Numbered from the stretch's first letter, positions 35,401-43,888 are shown. The stretch is 64,000 nt of DNA from Candidatus Bandiella numerosa (GCF_029981845.1 NZ_CP104164.1:124001-188000); one strand, 5' to 3'. The notes: generated by a model from the letters alone, not told the origin. Program-made: numbers and translations.

Positions 35401-35779
35401 AGATCAGGAATTAAATCCAAAAATTATCATTAAAGATTCAATTTTTATACCAAAGGAATATGTAAGTAATGAAGCTCTTAGATGTATGATGTATAGAAAA
35501 ATAATGTCTTTAGATACTTTAGAAGAATTTGATAAATTAGTTGATGAGTTAACTGATAGGTTTGGTAAGTTACCTATAGAAGTAAAAAATTTAATCGATG
35601 TCGCAAAAATCAAATTTTTTGCCAAAAAATGCTTAATTGAAAGGATAGAAATATATAAAGAACAATCTATAATTAAGTTTAGTAAAATTAATGTAAAAAA
35701 TACTCAATTCTTTAGTGATTTTGAAATTTTAAACAATTTATTAAAAGCCAAATCTGATAAAATTATTTGCAGTAGCTAA
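32429..35779 (+). CDS. mfd: transcription-repair coupling factor Mfd
   Basis: Mfd removes RNA polymerase stalled at DNA damage and recruits UvrA. The 1116-residue protein has the UvrB-like N-terminal modules and the RNA polymerase interaction domain (Pro-Glu-Glu-Leu-Val-Val-His-Lys-Lys-Phe-Gly-Val-Gly). The RecG-like helicase motor has Gly-Asp-Val-Gly-Phe-Gly-Lys-Thr near 618, Asp-Glu-Glu-Gln and Thr-Leu-Ser-Ala-Thr-Pro-Ile-Pro-Arg-Thr. The C-terminal regulatory domain is present. The frame opens with TTG at 32429, and I find no better ATG before the conserved part. It is convergent with ftsW, with only 17 bases between them. Confidence 0.96.
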   Translation: MLSTNYNKIEKNLYSPKSTKAYVLNKLLNKNTSILYIANNEKTALELYNFSKFFISNNVQVIYLPACDSNPYTINSCSNFLHRASSLHKLSKSINNSRLIISNVAGLTQFQPPIATIKEISKILQINQKYDFSELIIFLHNIGYKRVDTVEEFGEFSVRGGIIDIAIFDHEHGIRLNFTDNALETIKKFDLNTQISTEKITSITIIPAHEVFLCESFKDLFISKYSKKINNDAVKYLQDINDVKFREAVSWLQSIYYDDPSNVLDYLTNDGIVIKEHDFDPCLNEYWQLLQKKYQLTLENNDSENLLPPPSEIYLSPEGINKKIVTFPNFTITPFNNNEGERFNESPNIYNISKLNNISELEGLKKFLLSLNDDFKDKKAILLLSHESKLDRVINYLSQQGYDLEIINNIDEIKISVKKLFLSKLPFETGFVTDDLVFITEKDIFGKIGVHSSSKKKNIKKFSQSSYRLYPEELVVHKKFGVGKYEGIKEIITSGIVKDFIHITYHNNDKLFVPIEDFALITKYGNDDISNLDQLGKASWKLRKSKAKKKIEQIAKKLIHIAAQRKLQKGIELNPIYISYEKFCNSFEHIETDDQISAIEDIIKDFGSGSVADRLICGDVGFGKTEIAMRAAFIVVKGDNPSQVAILAPTTLLVEQHYRTLTSRFAGFDVKIKSISRNNTKKKSDEIRKALKAGEIDIIIGTHSLLTDKIDFKNLALVIIDEEQNFGVAQKEKLKQFKKDVHMLTLSATPIPRTLQISLVGIRDLSIISTPPISRKPIKTYVLPFSLEVLKQAISRENSRGGIVLIVTPRIQYIDDIENLIKKHFSNLTFRTIHGKVDSQSIEKTLLELRKNDINILISTQIIESGLDIENANTIIIDKSNMFGLSQLYQIRGRIGRRKQQAYAYLTYDPKNKFKPEIQERLLTIQSLDQLGSSLSLATADMDMRGYGNLIGEEQSGNIRDIGVELYQQMLLDTIKLLEEKEYEHTNTAFEDQELNPKIIIKDSIFIPKEYVSNEALRCMMYRKIMSLDTLEEFDKLVDELTDRFGKLPIEVKNLIDVAKIKFFAKKCLIERIEIYKEQSIIKFSKINVKNTQFFSDFEILNNLLKAKSDKIICSS

Positions 35780-35796
35780 TATTGCATTCTAATAGA

Positions 35797-36939
35797 TTAG
35801 ACATCTTTAACGTAGAAGAATTTTTTGTTTTGCGATAAATTATCTGACTGACGATCCTTGCTTAAATTCAAATAAATACCAGCAGCAATGGAAAATGCCA
35901 GCATTGATGAACCACCATAGCTAATAAATGGCAAGGTCATACCCTTAGTTGGAAAAATATTTAACGTTACTCCAATATTAAAGAGAAATTGCATTGCAAA
36001 ATGCATCATAATGCCAAATATTGCATATATATGAAATAAATTTGAGGATTTAGTTAAATTCCAAAAAGCTCTTAAAATAAATATTGCAAAAGCCACAACT
36101 ATTATTATGCAGAAAATAAGTCCAAATTCTTCAGCTCCGACAGCAAAAATAAAATCTGTATGAGCATCTGGTAAAACATATTTTACCGTACCCTCTCCTG
36201 GTCCTTTGCCAAAAAATCCCCCATTTAAATAAGATGAAATAGATTTTTGCACTTGATAATTTGACGAATTAGTAGGGTCCATGAATTTATCAATACGCTT
36301 AGCCACATGGGGAAAAAATAGATATGCTCCATAAATCCCACAGAAAAAAAATACCAAAACTAAAAGTAACCAAGATAACTTTATTCCTGCCACAAAAAAC
36401 ATAGCAAAAGTTGCTATTGTATTAGTTATGGTCATGCCGAAATCTGGTTGTAGTAGCAATAAAACAGCGATAAGTGCATTAAAAAATACGCATATGCAAA
36501 AAATTTTAAAGTTAATTTTTGTTTTTGCATGTGAAAGAATTACTGCAATAAAACAGGTGTAAAATGGTTTTAAAAATTCTGATGGTTGCAGAGAGAACCC
36601 TAAAATATTAAGCCACCTTTTAGCCCCTTTAGTCGCTTCTCCAAAAAAAATTACAAGAATTAATAATGCAATCGTTGCTATGAATCCAACGAAAATAATT
36701 CTTCTAATATACTTCTCATTTAATGCCGAAAGAAACAAGATTGTAAAAATTCCGACTAATAAAAAGGCTAATTGTTTTTTTACAAAATAGTAATGTGGTA
36801 ATTCCAATTTTTCAGCTACACCTGAACCTGCAGAAGCCAATAACAGCATTCCTAAAAACATTATAAAAATGATATTTATTAATGCTTTTATATCTATGGA
36901 ATTCCACCATATCGACTTTCTTTTATTTCCAAATGCCAA
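35797..36939 (-). CDS. ftsW: SEDS-family cell-division protein FtsW
   Basis: FtsW is the septal peptidoglycan glycosyltransferase of the SEDS family. About ten membrane helices are visible. Signatures are Gly-Ala-Lys-Arg-Trp-Leu-Asn and Leu-Gln-Pro-Ser-Glu-Phe-Leu-Lys-Pro. A conserved large loop has Gly-Pro-Gly-Glu-Gly, and Pro-Phe-Ile-Ser-Tyr-Gly-Gly-Ser-Ser lies near the end. I prefer FtsW over RodA from the Gln-Pro-Ser-Glu-Phe-Leu context and length, but the split is not absolute. It follows the esterase gene by nine bases on the same strand. Confidence 0.88.
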   Translation of the reverse strand: MAFGNKRKSIWWNSIDIKALINIIFIMFLGMLLLASAGSGVAEKLELPHYYFVKKQLAFLLVGIFTILFLSALNEKYIRRIIFVGFIATIALLILVIFFGEATKGAKRWLNILGFSLQPSEFLKPFYTCFIAVILSHAKTKINFKIFCICVFFNALIAVLLLLQPDFGMTITNTIATFAMFFVAGIKLSWLLLVLVFFFCGIYGAYLFFPHVAKRIDKFMDPTNSSNYQVQKSISSYLNGGFFGKGPGEGTVKYVLPDAHTDFIFAVGAEEFGLIFCIIIVVAFAIFILRAFWNLTKSSNLFHIYAIFGIMMHFAMQFLFNIGVTLNIFPTKGMTLPFISYGGSSMLAFSIAAGIYLNLSKDRQSDNLSQNKKFFYVKDV

Positions 36940-36948
36940 AATTAGACC

Positions 36949-37596
36949 TTAAAAATTATTTTTCAAAAAATTTCCACCTAGATTTATTCCTTCATCATCT
37001 ATTCCATGCGCTAGGTGCCTTGAAATAAAATGATTTGTATCAAATCCATATTTTTTTAACTCTTCTACGGTTGATAGCATATCCTCAACAGGAACAATAT
37101 CATCTTCTTTTCCATGAATTAACATAACTTTAGTTTTTTTATCACCTTCTTTGCACTGCCAATTATTGCCAAAAAGTCTTCCAGAATACCCTATTACTAA
37201 CTTTGGTTTAACCAATGATTGCATAATTAAATATAATGAAAGCATCGTACCTTGTGAGAAACCTAATAAACACAAGTCATCCTCAGAAAGATTATACTTA
37301 TTTAATTGGGCAAAAATAAAATCTACAATGCGCTTTTCCGCCATTTTAATTTCATTAATTAATGTATTTTTTGACCTATCAAGTAGACTAAACCATTGCT
37401 TAGCCTCACTATTTGGCATTCCTTCAAAGTCAAAAGGAGCGTCTGGAGAGATGAATAACGCACCAGGGGAAAATTTCGATAAATCTGGCGATAGATTTAT
37501 CAGGTCGTCTTTATTTGACCCATATCCATGCAACATCACAACCAACTTAGTCGGAGCAATGCTAGGATTTTTTATGTATTTTGTATAATCTAGCAT
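36949..37596 (-). CDS. alpha/beta-hydrolase, carboxylesterase/phospholipase family
   Basis: A compact serine hydrolase of the YpfH/carboxylesterase type. The nucleophile elbow is Gly-Phe-Ser-Gln-Gly. The acid Asp lies in His-Gly-Lys-Glu-Asp-Asp-Ile-Val-Pro and the His in His-Leu-Ala-His-Gly-Ile-Asp. An oxyanion His-Gly-Tyr-Gly segment is at the start (Val-Val-Met-Leu-His-Gly-Tyr). No signal peptide is seen, so it is probably cytosolic. I use Met at 37596; the frame is also open to 37632. It precedes ftsW in the same direction. Confidence 0.86.
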   Translation of the reverse strand: MLDYTKYIKNPSIAPTKLVVMLHGYGSNKDDLINLSPDLSKFSPGALFISPDAPFDFEGMPNSEAKQWFSLLDRSKNTLINEIKMAEKRIVDFIFAQLNKYNLSEDDLCLLGFSQGTMLSLYLIMQSLVKPKLVIGYSGRLFGNNWQCKEGDKKTKVMLIHGKEDDIVPVEDMLSTVEELKKYGFDTNHFISRHLAHGIDDEGINLGGNFLKNNF

Positions 37597-37632
37597 AATG
37601 GCAAATAACAATATTTCAGCGTATGATATCAA

Positions 37633-37934
37633 GTTATCATCATAATCACAATAACGTTATTTTTATTATTTTTTCGCAAATTTACAAAAAATTATAAAAT
37701 ATAAGAAATTATTTATTAGTGCAAAAAATAGAATGAAATGCACTGCAAATAACGACATTATGCATAAAATATTATATATTAATAAGTCACAGATCAAAAA
37801 ATTATTTCTATAAAATCTTATCTATATTCATAAAAGCAATAATATTTCTCTACTAGGGGTTGCGCTAACTTTTAGTTGTGTTAGGCTTAAATTATATAAA
37901 GTAATCAATTTAATTAAATATAGGAGGAAATATT
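37633..37934 (+). promoter_or_regulatory. leader with strong ribosome binding site
   Basis: This gene-free stretch of about 300 bases ends in AGGAGG (37922-37927), seven bases before the ATG at 37935. It is the clearest Shine-Dalgarno in the window, where most genes have weak ones. No unambiguous -35/-10 pair stands out in the AT-rich sequence. Confidence 0.6.
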
Positions 37935-38882
37935 ATGTGGTTATTTGGATATGGTAGTAGTAATGCTGTTAGTGTTGTTGAACAGGATGATGCGGTGACT
38001 GGAGCTTTATCTGGAGCTAGTTCAATGATAGAAGTTGCTAGAGGTGCTGAAGAAATAGAAGAGGACTTTAGAGTTTTTGATGATATGCCAATATTGGATC
38101 GTAGAGAAAGTGATGTTGTACGCAATCTAAAACAACTTTTAGATGAGGTAAGAGAGGGGAATGTGAATAACGAAGTAAGATTTAAGGAAATGCAAGAAAG
38201 AATTGAAGTATTAGAGGCAAATACTTTTGTTGAAGCTGTTAAGTGGATTTTTGAAAAAATATGTGAATTATTCTGCAAAATGCAAAAACTTGTGGTTGAT
38301 ATTGGTGAAAATATGCCATTAATTGGTGGTAAAGCTAATAGAGCTAGAGAATTTAGTGATTTAGATAAGCTTTATGAAAAAGAGCTGGCAAGAATAGACA
38401 AATTAGCTGGAAAAAATACCTTAGGAGATAATACTCAAGAATACACTAATATGAAAGCTAATGCTAAGTTAGAATATGAAGCAAGGGAAGTAGGATTGCA
38501 TAAAAAACATGAGGTAGAAGTTGATGCAAAATATGGTAAAGGCATGTATGAAGCGCAACATCCTAAAGTAGCAGGAAAATTTACGCGTGAAGAGCAAGCT
38601 GTAACTCCGCAACAAAAAGAGGACATATGGAAAGCTGATGATACATGTAAATACCATCAAATTGATGCAAGACAACAAGAGCATGCTCAGCAAAGAGAAA
38701 AGCATGGCGAAATGTTGGCAAAAAAACATCCTGAAATTTATAAAGCTGGTCAATATGTCGGTGATAAAGCAAGCGAGGCTGGTCAATATGTTGCAGAAAA
38801 GGCAAGCGCTGCTAAGCAAAGCTTTGCGGAAAGGATTGCTGCTAGATCTGGCGCTGGTAAAGATGGTGCATCACGTGCTTAA
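37935..38882 (+). CDS. putative effector/stress protein with LEA-like 11-residue repeats
   Basis: Unrecognised 315-residue soluble protein. The N-terminal half is acidic and largely helical, with a coiled-coil-like stretch (about 55-110) and a short hydrophobic segment around residues 97-115. The C-terminal third is Lys/Glu/Gln/Ala-rich. Residues 271-303 form three successive 11-residue units starting AGQYVGDKASE, AGQYVAEKASA and AKQSFAERIAA. The pattern is close to that of group 3 late-embryogenesis-abundant proteins, where Q3, E7, K8, A9 and E11 recur. The strong ribosome site suggests high expression. It is monocistronic, with a terminator hairpin after it. A host-directed or desiccation/stress role is speculation. 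Confidence 0.7.
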   Translation: MWLFGYGSSNAVSVVEQDDAVTGALSGASSMIEVARGAEEIEEDFRVFDDMPILDRRESDVVRNLKQLLDEVREGNVNNEVRFKEMQERIEVLEANTFVEAVKWIFEKICELFCKMQKLVVDIGENMPLIGGKANRAREFSDLDKLYEKELARIDKLAGKNTLGDNTQEYTNMKANAKLEYEAREVGLHKKHEVEVDAKYGKGMYEAQHPKVAGKFTREEQAVTPQQKEDIWKADDTCKYHQIDARQQEHAQQREKHGEMLAKKHPEIYKAGQYVGDKASEAGQYVAEKASAAKQSFAERIAARSGAGKDGASRA

Positions 38883-38906
38883 TTTAGCTACCTAAATTAG
38901 TACTTT

Positions 38907-38948
38907 AAGTGGTTTTAGCTCATACTTAGGTATGCCTAAAATCACTTT
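38907..38948 (+). terminator. Rho-independent terminator
   Basis: AAGTGGTTTTAG (38907-38918) pairs with CTAAAATCACTT (38936-38947), with one G-T pair. An inner CATAC/GTATG stem (38921-38925, 38930-38934) stacks on it, and T residues follow. It lies 24 bases after the stop of the LEA-like gene. Confidence 0.75.
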
Positions 38949-38971
38949 TCTGTATTACAAAAAAGAATCCT

Positions 38972-39169
38972 GTGGTAGTTATAGGAAAAATTTCATTTAG
39001 TATAAATTTGAAGGCTAGCGAACTGATAATACTTAAGAAGTTATTACTGGAAATTAAAGAGCAAAAATTTGGTCTTTTTTCAGAAAAGGTAATAGATATT
39101 GAAATATATAAAAATTTAGCTTTTAAAGAAAAATTTGTGCTTGATGCCCTTAATGAGCTCAAAAATTAA
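38972..39169 (+). CDS. hypothetical 65-residue protein
   Basis: A GTG-started frame, rich in Lys, Leu and Glu, with an amphipathic helical look and ending Leu-Asn-Glu-Leu-Lys-Asn. It begins just after the terminator hairpin of the preceding gene and overlaps the end of nadK by four bases on the opposite strand. No family is recognised and there is no ribosome site, but codon use is like its neighbours. It might be a remnant whose 5' part is lost. Confidence 0.35.
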   Translation: MVVIGKISFSINLKASELIILKKLLLEIKEQKFGLFSEKVIDIEIYKNLAFKEKFVLDALNELKN

Positions 39170-39966
39170 TAAATTATATCTCTATAAAATTGTTCCTTAA
39201 ATACCCTTTCCTGTAAGTTATTATCTTTATCAAATAGCAATTGTTTCTGTATACTAAAATCAAGAAAAATTTCCACAGATCTTATATTTCTGATTTCTTG
39301 TGAATCAGCAACTGCACTCACTGGCCTTTTGTTAAATTCTATAATTTCAAACTTAATAGTGCTTTTGTCTGAAATTAAAGCTCCATCCCATCTTCTTGGT
39401 CTAAATGGGCTAATTGGTGTTAATGCCAAGATGTTAGCATTTAGGGGGATAATAGGACCATGTGCCGCAAAGTTATACGCAGTGCTTCCTGCAGGAGTAG
39501 CAATTATCACTCCATCTGCATGTAAAGCATCCATTCTTACTATGCCATCTATAATGATCTTTATTTTGGCTATTTGGTTCGTTTCCCTAAGCAGTGAAAC
39601 CTCATTAAAAGCATGCGCCTCTACAATTTTATCATCCTCTGTAGTTACAACCATTTTAAGTGGATAGAGCTTGATATTTTGAGCACGCATTATTCTATCC
39701 ATTAAATTGGCTGGATTATAATTATTTAATAAGAATCCTATTGAGCCTCTATTCATTCCATATATTGGAATATCAAAATTTTTTGTGGCATGGAGCGTTC
39801 TTAACATTTCTCCATCTCCACCAAGGGTTATAATGACATCAAAATTCTCAATTTGATGAAGATTAACTTCGCTTAAATTGTAATTTTTACTTAATTCATT
39901 AAATGCTTTATCTGATTTTTCAGATTTTTTATCGTATAAACATCCTATATGAAGGCTTTGTATCAT
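39166..39966 (-). CDS. nadK: NAD kinase
   Basis: The enzyme phosphorylates NAD to NADP. The hallmark Gly-Gly-Asp-Gly-Glu-Met-Leu lies near residue 49. The glycine-rich Gly-Met-Asn-Arg-Gly-Ser-Ile-Gly-Phe-Leu segment and Gly-Ser-Thr-Ala-Tyr-Asn-Phe-Ala complete the active site. At 266 residues it is ordinary for the alphaproteobacterial form. It is divergent from the smr gene. Confidence 0.95.
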   Translation of the reverse strand: MIQSLHIGCLYDKKSEKSDKAFNELSKNYNLSEVNLHQIENFDVIITLGGDGEMLRTLHATKNFDIPIYGMNRGSIGFLLNNYNPANLMDRIMRAQNIKLYPLKMVVTTEDDKIVEAHAFNEVSLLRETNQIAKIKIIIDGIVRMDALHADGVIIATPAGSTAYNFAAHGPIIPLNANILALTPISPFRPRRWDGALISDKSTIKFEIIEFNKRPVSAVADSQEIRNIRSVEIFLDFSIQKQLLFDKDNNLQERVFKEQFYRDIIY

Positions 39967-40029
39967 GAATAAAATTAGCTATACTGTAAGACTTATGTAT
40001 ACATTATACAAAATCATAAATATATAAAA

Positions 40030-40581
40030 ATGGATGATGAAAAATATATTTTAACTACTGAGGAACTAGTTGCATGGAAAAATGAAATTCAGGATGTAAA
40101 AAAACTTGAGCAAGAGAAAAGAGAGATTGCCATCAAATTAAATGGTAGCTTACCTAAAATAGAGAATAAAAAATTTAATTCTCATAATCTAACACTAGCT
40201 ACGAATAGGAATCTATCAACAAGTAACATTTTAAAATTTGGAGATTCAAGTGGAATAAATAATAGTATGCAAAAGAAGATAATTAAAGGAGAATATAAGA
40301 TAGATGCAAATCTAGATTTGCATGGATATTCAAAAAATGAAGCATATGGTATATTAATGGATTTTTTAAATAACTCATATCAAAGAAAATTTAGAATGCT
40401 TCTAATTATTACTGGTAAAGGTCTTAATTCACCCGATCCATTCTCTACTATCAAGGAAAGTTTTTTTGGATGGATTCAAACATGGGAGATTAAGGGTAAT
40501 TTTTTATATGTCAATTATGCACATAATAAACACGGGGGAGATGGAGCTTTTTATATATTATTAAAAAAACAATCATCATGA
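40030..40581 (+). CDS. Smr-domain protein
   Basis: The C-terminal ~90 residues form a small MutS-related (Smr) domain: Leu-Asp-Leu-His-Gly-Tyr, Leu-Leu-Ile-Ile-Thr-Gly-Lys-Gly and a Gly-Gly-Asp-Gly-Ala-Phe-Tyr ending. Smr domains are nucleases acting on branched DNA or on RNA. The N-terminal half is Lys/Glu-rich and unassigned. The stop overlaps the hemD ATG (ATGA), so the two are coupled in smr-hemD-miaA. Confidence 0.88.
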   Translation: MDDEKYILTTEELVAWKNEIQDVKKLEQEKREIAIKLNGSLPKIENKKFNSHNLTLATNRNLSTSNILKFGDSSGINNSMQKKIIKGEYKIDANLDLHGYSKNEAYGILMDFLNNSYQRKFRMLLIITGKGLNSPDPFSTIKESFFGWIQTWEIKGNFLYVNYAHNKHGGDGAFYILLKKQSS

Positions 40582-41261
40582 GTATATTGATAACAAGACC
40601 CTATAACATTGGGATAAACTCTCAGAATAAAATTAGCAAATTAGGCAAAAAATCGCTTTTAATTCCTCTTATTAAAATTAAATATCTCAATATAGAAATT
40701 TCAGATAGTAATTATGATTATATTGTTGTAACAAGCCAAAACGCAATAGCAACATTCAGGAACAATTTATGGATGAAGGATAAGTACATTTTAGTAGTAG
40801 GAGGTAAAACAAAAGACTTACTACTACAAAAAAGTTGCAAAAAAATATTACTATGTGAAGAAAATGTTAGTGATTTAATTAATAATATGTATACAAAAAT
40901 TTCCAGTGTTTCAAATATATTGTACATCTGTGGAGATCACTTATCTTATGATTTAGAAGGTAGCCTTAAAAGCAACTCCTATAACATAACTTCCAAGGTA
41001 GTATATGCTTCTGATGCTATCACTGAATTATCAAAAAATGAGATTGCCCAAATAAATGAAGTTGTTGAAATAGTAATGCTTTATTCACCCAGAACAGCTA
41101 AAATATTTGTTGATTTAGCTTTAAAGTATAATTTATATACAAGTAATAAAATTGCCATTTGTATAAGTAATAAATGCGCAAACAATATAGCGAAATTACA
41201 ATGGATGGGAGTTAAAGTTGCTAGCTCTCCAAATGAAATAAAAATGTTAGAATTAATATAA
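40578..41261 (+). CDS. hemD: uroporphyrinogen-III synthase
   Basis: HemD closes and inverts ring D in heme synthesis. Sequence conservation is low in this family. The call rests on the bilobed layout: N-terminal Ile-Leu-Ile-Thr-Arg-Pro, the mid Val-Val-Thr-Ser-Gln-Asn-Ala segment, Leu-Tyr-Ile-Cys-Gly-Asp, and Leu-Tyr-Ser-Pro-Arg-Thr-Ala. Size (227 residues) and the terminal Ile-Ala-Ile-Cys-Ile-Ser strand also fit. It is overlapped by the smr gene and abuts miaA without a gap. Confidence 0.8.
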   Translation: MSILITRPYNIGINSQNKISKLGKKSLLIPLIKIKYLNIEISDSNYDYIVVTSQNAIATFRNNLWMKDKYILVVGGKTKDLLLQKSCKKILLCEENVSDLINNMYTKISSVSNILYICGDHLSYDLEGSLKSNSYNITSKVVYASDAITELSKNEIAQINEVVEIVMLYSPRTAKIFVDLALKYNLYTSNKIAICISNKCANNIAKLQWMGVKVASSPNEIKMLELI

Positions 41262-42140
41262 ATGCTCGATATAACTCCAGCTAAAGGCAATATAATTTGT
41301 GTGTATGGCCCAACAGCCTCGTCTAAGACAAAATTTGCGATTTCATTGGCAAAAAAAATCGGAGGTGTTGTGGTTAATGCTGATTCAATGCAAGTATATA
41401 GCGAAGTTCCTATTTTAACATCGCAGCCAAGTTATGAAGAGCAAAGTGTTATTTCTCACAAACTTTATGGTATTATAAATCTGATTAGTGATTTTTCGGT
41501 ATATGAATGGCTAAATCTTGTTGTTAAGGAAATTGATGCTATACGAAAACAAAACTTACATCCAATACTGGTTGGAGGTACTGGTATGTATTTATCAAGC
41601 TTGATTAATGGTATTGCAAAAATACCGGAAATTAGCAAAGCTACAAAACAGAAGATAGAAGATTTAACAAGTGGCAAAACCAATATAGAACTACACGACA
41701 TGCTAGCAAAATATGATATTGGTTTGGCGAAAAAATTAAATACAAACGACAGAATTAGAATATTAAGAGGCCTAGAAGTAATAATAGAAACAGGTAAATC
41801 TATCTTAAAATGGCAAGAACATAATGATAAATTTTATAATAGGGAGGATTTTATAAATATTTATATCCGCCCAGATCGCACTACTTTATATGAAAATATA
41901 AACAATAGATTTTTAAGAATGATTGAGCTTGGGGTTGAGCAAGAGGTAAGTAATATTACCAAAAAATATGATATAGATAAACTACCAAAAATCATAGGGT
42001 TATCTACTTTGTATCAATATATATCAAGAGAAATAAAATTTGAAGAAATGATAATAACTGTTCAAAAAGATACTAGAAATTATGCAAAAAGGCAATTTAC
42101 ATGGTTTAATAACAAACTTACTCACGATCACATATTGTAA
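41262..42140 (+). CDS. miaA: tRNA dimethylallyltransferase MiaA
   Basis: MiaA adds an isopentenyl group to A37 of tRNAs reading UNN codons. The N-terminal nucleotide loop reads Gly-Pro-Thr-Ala-Ser-Ser-Lys-Thr, where the family has Gly before the Lys. Asp-Ser-Met-Gln-Val-Tyr, Gly-Gly-Thr-Gly-Met-Tyr and Asn-Asp-x-x-Arg-Ile-x-Arg are as expected, and the C-terminal Lys-Arg-Gln-x-Thr-Trp-Phe is intact. The 292-residue length is normal. It starts immediately after the hemD stop. Confidence 0.94.
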   Translation: MLDITPAKGNIICVYGPTASSKTKFAISLAKKIGGVVVNADSMQVYSEVPILTSQPSYEEQSVISHKLYGIINLISDFSVYEWLNLVVKEIDAIRKQNLHPILVGGTGMYLSSLINGIAKIPEISKATKQKIEDLTSGKTNIELHDMLAKYDIGLAKKLNTNDRIRILRGLEVIIETGKSILKWQEHNDKFYNREDFINIYIRPDRTTLYENINNRFLRMIELGVEQEVSNITKKYDIDKLPKIIGLSTLYQYISREIKFEEMIITVQKDTRNYAKRQFTWFNNKLTHDHIL

Positions 42141-42241
42141 TCTCTATACATCATTAAAAAATTTACATTAGGGAGTGTTCATAAAAAGATAAATAACGCA
42201 ATATCTTGATTATAAAATAATAGCACCAATAAACTGAGTAT

Positions 42242-42266
42242 TTCAGCGCATTTGCTGAATTTTTTT
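42242..42266 (+). terminator. Rho-independent terminator downstream of miaA
   Basis: TTCAGC (42242-42247) and GCTGAA (42254-42259) form a stem with a six-base loop followed by seven T residues (42260-42266). It would end the rightward smr-hemD-miaA transcript about 100 bases after miaA. Confidence 0.65.
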
Positions 42267-42349
42267 GTTCTTAGCTAACATATAGCGCAAAGACGAATTA
42301 AAGCTCTCAAAAAGTCATGTTTCAGCTTTTGTTTGTAAATGTATATTTG

Positions 42350-42395
42350 CAATATTGAAGTGAACCCCAAAACATGGAGTAAAAGGAGGGTGTAA
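42350..42395. mobile_element. possible IS3/IS150-type end remnant
   Basis: In the gene-free gap 42141-42489, the stretch TGAACCCCAAAACATGGA followed by AAAAGGAGG resembles left ends of the IS150 branch of IS3 elements (TGACCCC-AAA-TTGGAC). No transposase frame follows. The rest of the gap holds only the terminator at 42242-42266. Confidence 0.22.
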
Positions 42396-42489
42396 TATAC
42401 TATGCATAAATTACTAAAAAAGATAAAGATGCAAACCATTCCAAACATAACTTAGCGGCGGCATTTACCGTCATTATCACACTCTATTT

Positions 42490-43881
42490 TTAACTGAGTC
42501 TTGTTTTAGTTATTCCTGAAGCTATCCATACCCCTATAATTGCAATAATTGGAATAGCACAAAATCCATAAGTAAATATTTCCAGAACTTTTCTTTTTGG
42601 AATATAAGAAGTAGCTGGTACGTTAGCAATATACATTCCTAACGAAATTGATAGAGAAGAGATCGCAACACCAAAACTAATTGATACTTGTCTACAAGCA
42701 TTAAAAATAACATTAATAGTACTTATTTCCTTCTTATTAAAATTAAGCACACTCATTGTTTGAATTGGGGTGCCACATAATCCACTAAATATACCTCTTA
42801 TAAAAAATAAAATAAGGCCAAAGATTGGCATGTTAGAATTATTAATTAACATAATCATAGGGGTAAAAATAGCAATTCCAATTAATCCTATTGTAATAGG
42901 TAGGCTTGCTCCATGTTTATTGAATAAATAGACTGAATATCTACTTGTAACTATTGCTCCTACAGCTTGCATACCCATTAATGGCCCCGCTATCATAGCA
43001 GAAAATCCAATCCCTACTTGCAAAAATAACCCTATCATAAAGATAGCTCCAAAATGACATATTTGAAAGCATAATTGAATTAAATTAGCGCGTACAAAAT
43101 TATTGTTTTTGAAGAATTTTAAATTAATTAACGGATATTTATGATTTTTTTCAATTTTAATAAATATCCAACAAAGTGGTATTAAAGCCATTAATCTAAA
43201 TATTATAGATAAAGAAAAGCCAAATTTACTAAGTTGAGATAAGCTATAGAATATATTAATTAAAATAATTGATGATAAAATAAATCCCATTAGATCAAGC
43301 GGATACTTAACTTCGTGGGCTTCTTCTTTTAAATGAATAATAGAATAAATAGCTAGTAATAAACAAATTGGCCCTGAGAATACAAAAACAAACTGCCAAC
43401 TAAAAGTGTTTAATAATATTCCTCCAAAGAATGGAGCAATAGCAGGAGCTATAAGTGATGGAATAAAAGTAAAGCTAGTAATACTTGCATATTCTGATTT
43501 ATCATAGACGCGATAAATTATGGTCATTCCTACTGGTATTAGTATTCCTCCACCAATACCTTGTGCAAATCTTAGAAAAATTAATTGATTTAGAGTTGAA
43601 GCAAAAGCGCATAATGTTGAGCTAATACCAAAAATTAACATTGCGAGAATATAAATATTTTTAAGGCCAAATCTATTGCTTACCCATCCACTAATAGGTA
43701 TCGAAAGCGCAAGAGCTAACAGAAAGGATAAATTAATCCATTCTGTATCTATGATTGATACATTAAAATATTTTGCAACAGTAGGTAATGTAACGTTTAC
43801 TATAGTTAGATCTAATCTATCTAGGAAAAGTGTTATTGTATATATAACGGCAATAGTTTTCTTATAACTTAGTCTTATCAT
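42490..43881 (-). CDS. MFS multidrug efflux pump, DHA2/EmrB type
   Basis: A 463-residue transporter with about fourteen hydrophobic helices. The DHA motifs are visible: Leu-Asp-x-x-Ile-Val-Asn-Val-Thr-Leu-Pro in the first helix, Gly-Trp-Val-Ser-Asn-Arg-Phe-Gly (motif A), and Gly-Ile-Gly-Gly-Gly-Ile-Leu-Ile-Pro. A Pro-rich antiporter motif C follows. Such proteins export drugs or metabolites using the proton gradient. It lies seven bases after crcB on the same strand. Confidence 0.88.
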   Translation of the reverse strand: MIRLSYKKTIAVIYTITLFLDRLDLTIVNVTLPTVAKYFNVSIIDTEWINLSFLLALALSIPISGWVSNRFGLKNIYILAMLIFGISSTLCAFASTLNQLIFLRFAQGIGGGILIPVGMTIIYRVYDKSEYASITSFTFIPSLIAPAIAPFFGGILLNTFSWQFVFVFSGPICLLLAIYSIIHLKEEAHEVKYPLDLMGFILSSIILINIFYSLSQLSKFGFSLSIIFRLMALIPLCWIFIKIEKNHKYPLINLKFFKNNNFVRANLIQLCFQICHFGAIFMIGLFLQVGIGFSAMIAGPLMGMQAVGAIVTSRYSVYLFNKHGASLPITIGLIGIAIFTPMIMLINNSNMPIFGLILFFIRGIFSGLCGTPIQTMSVLNFNKKEISTINVIFNACRQVSISFGVAISSLSISLGMYIANVPATSYIPKRKVLEIFTYGFCAIPIIAIIGVWIASGITKTRLS

Positions 43882-43888
43882 TATATTT

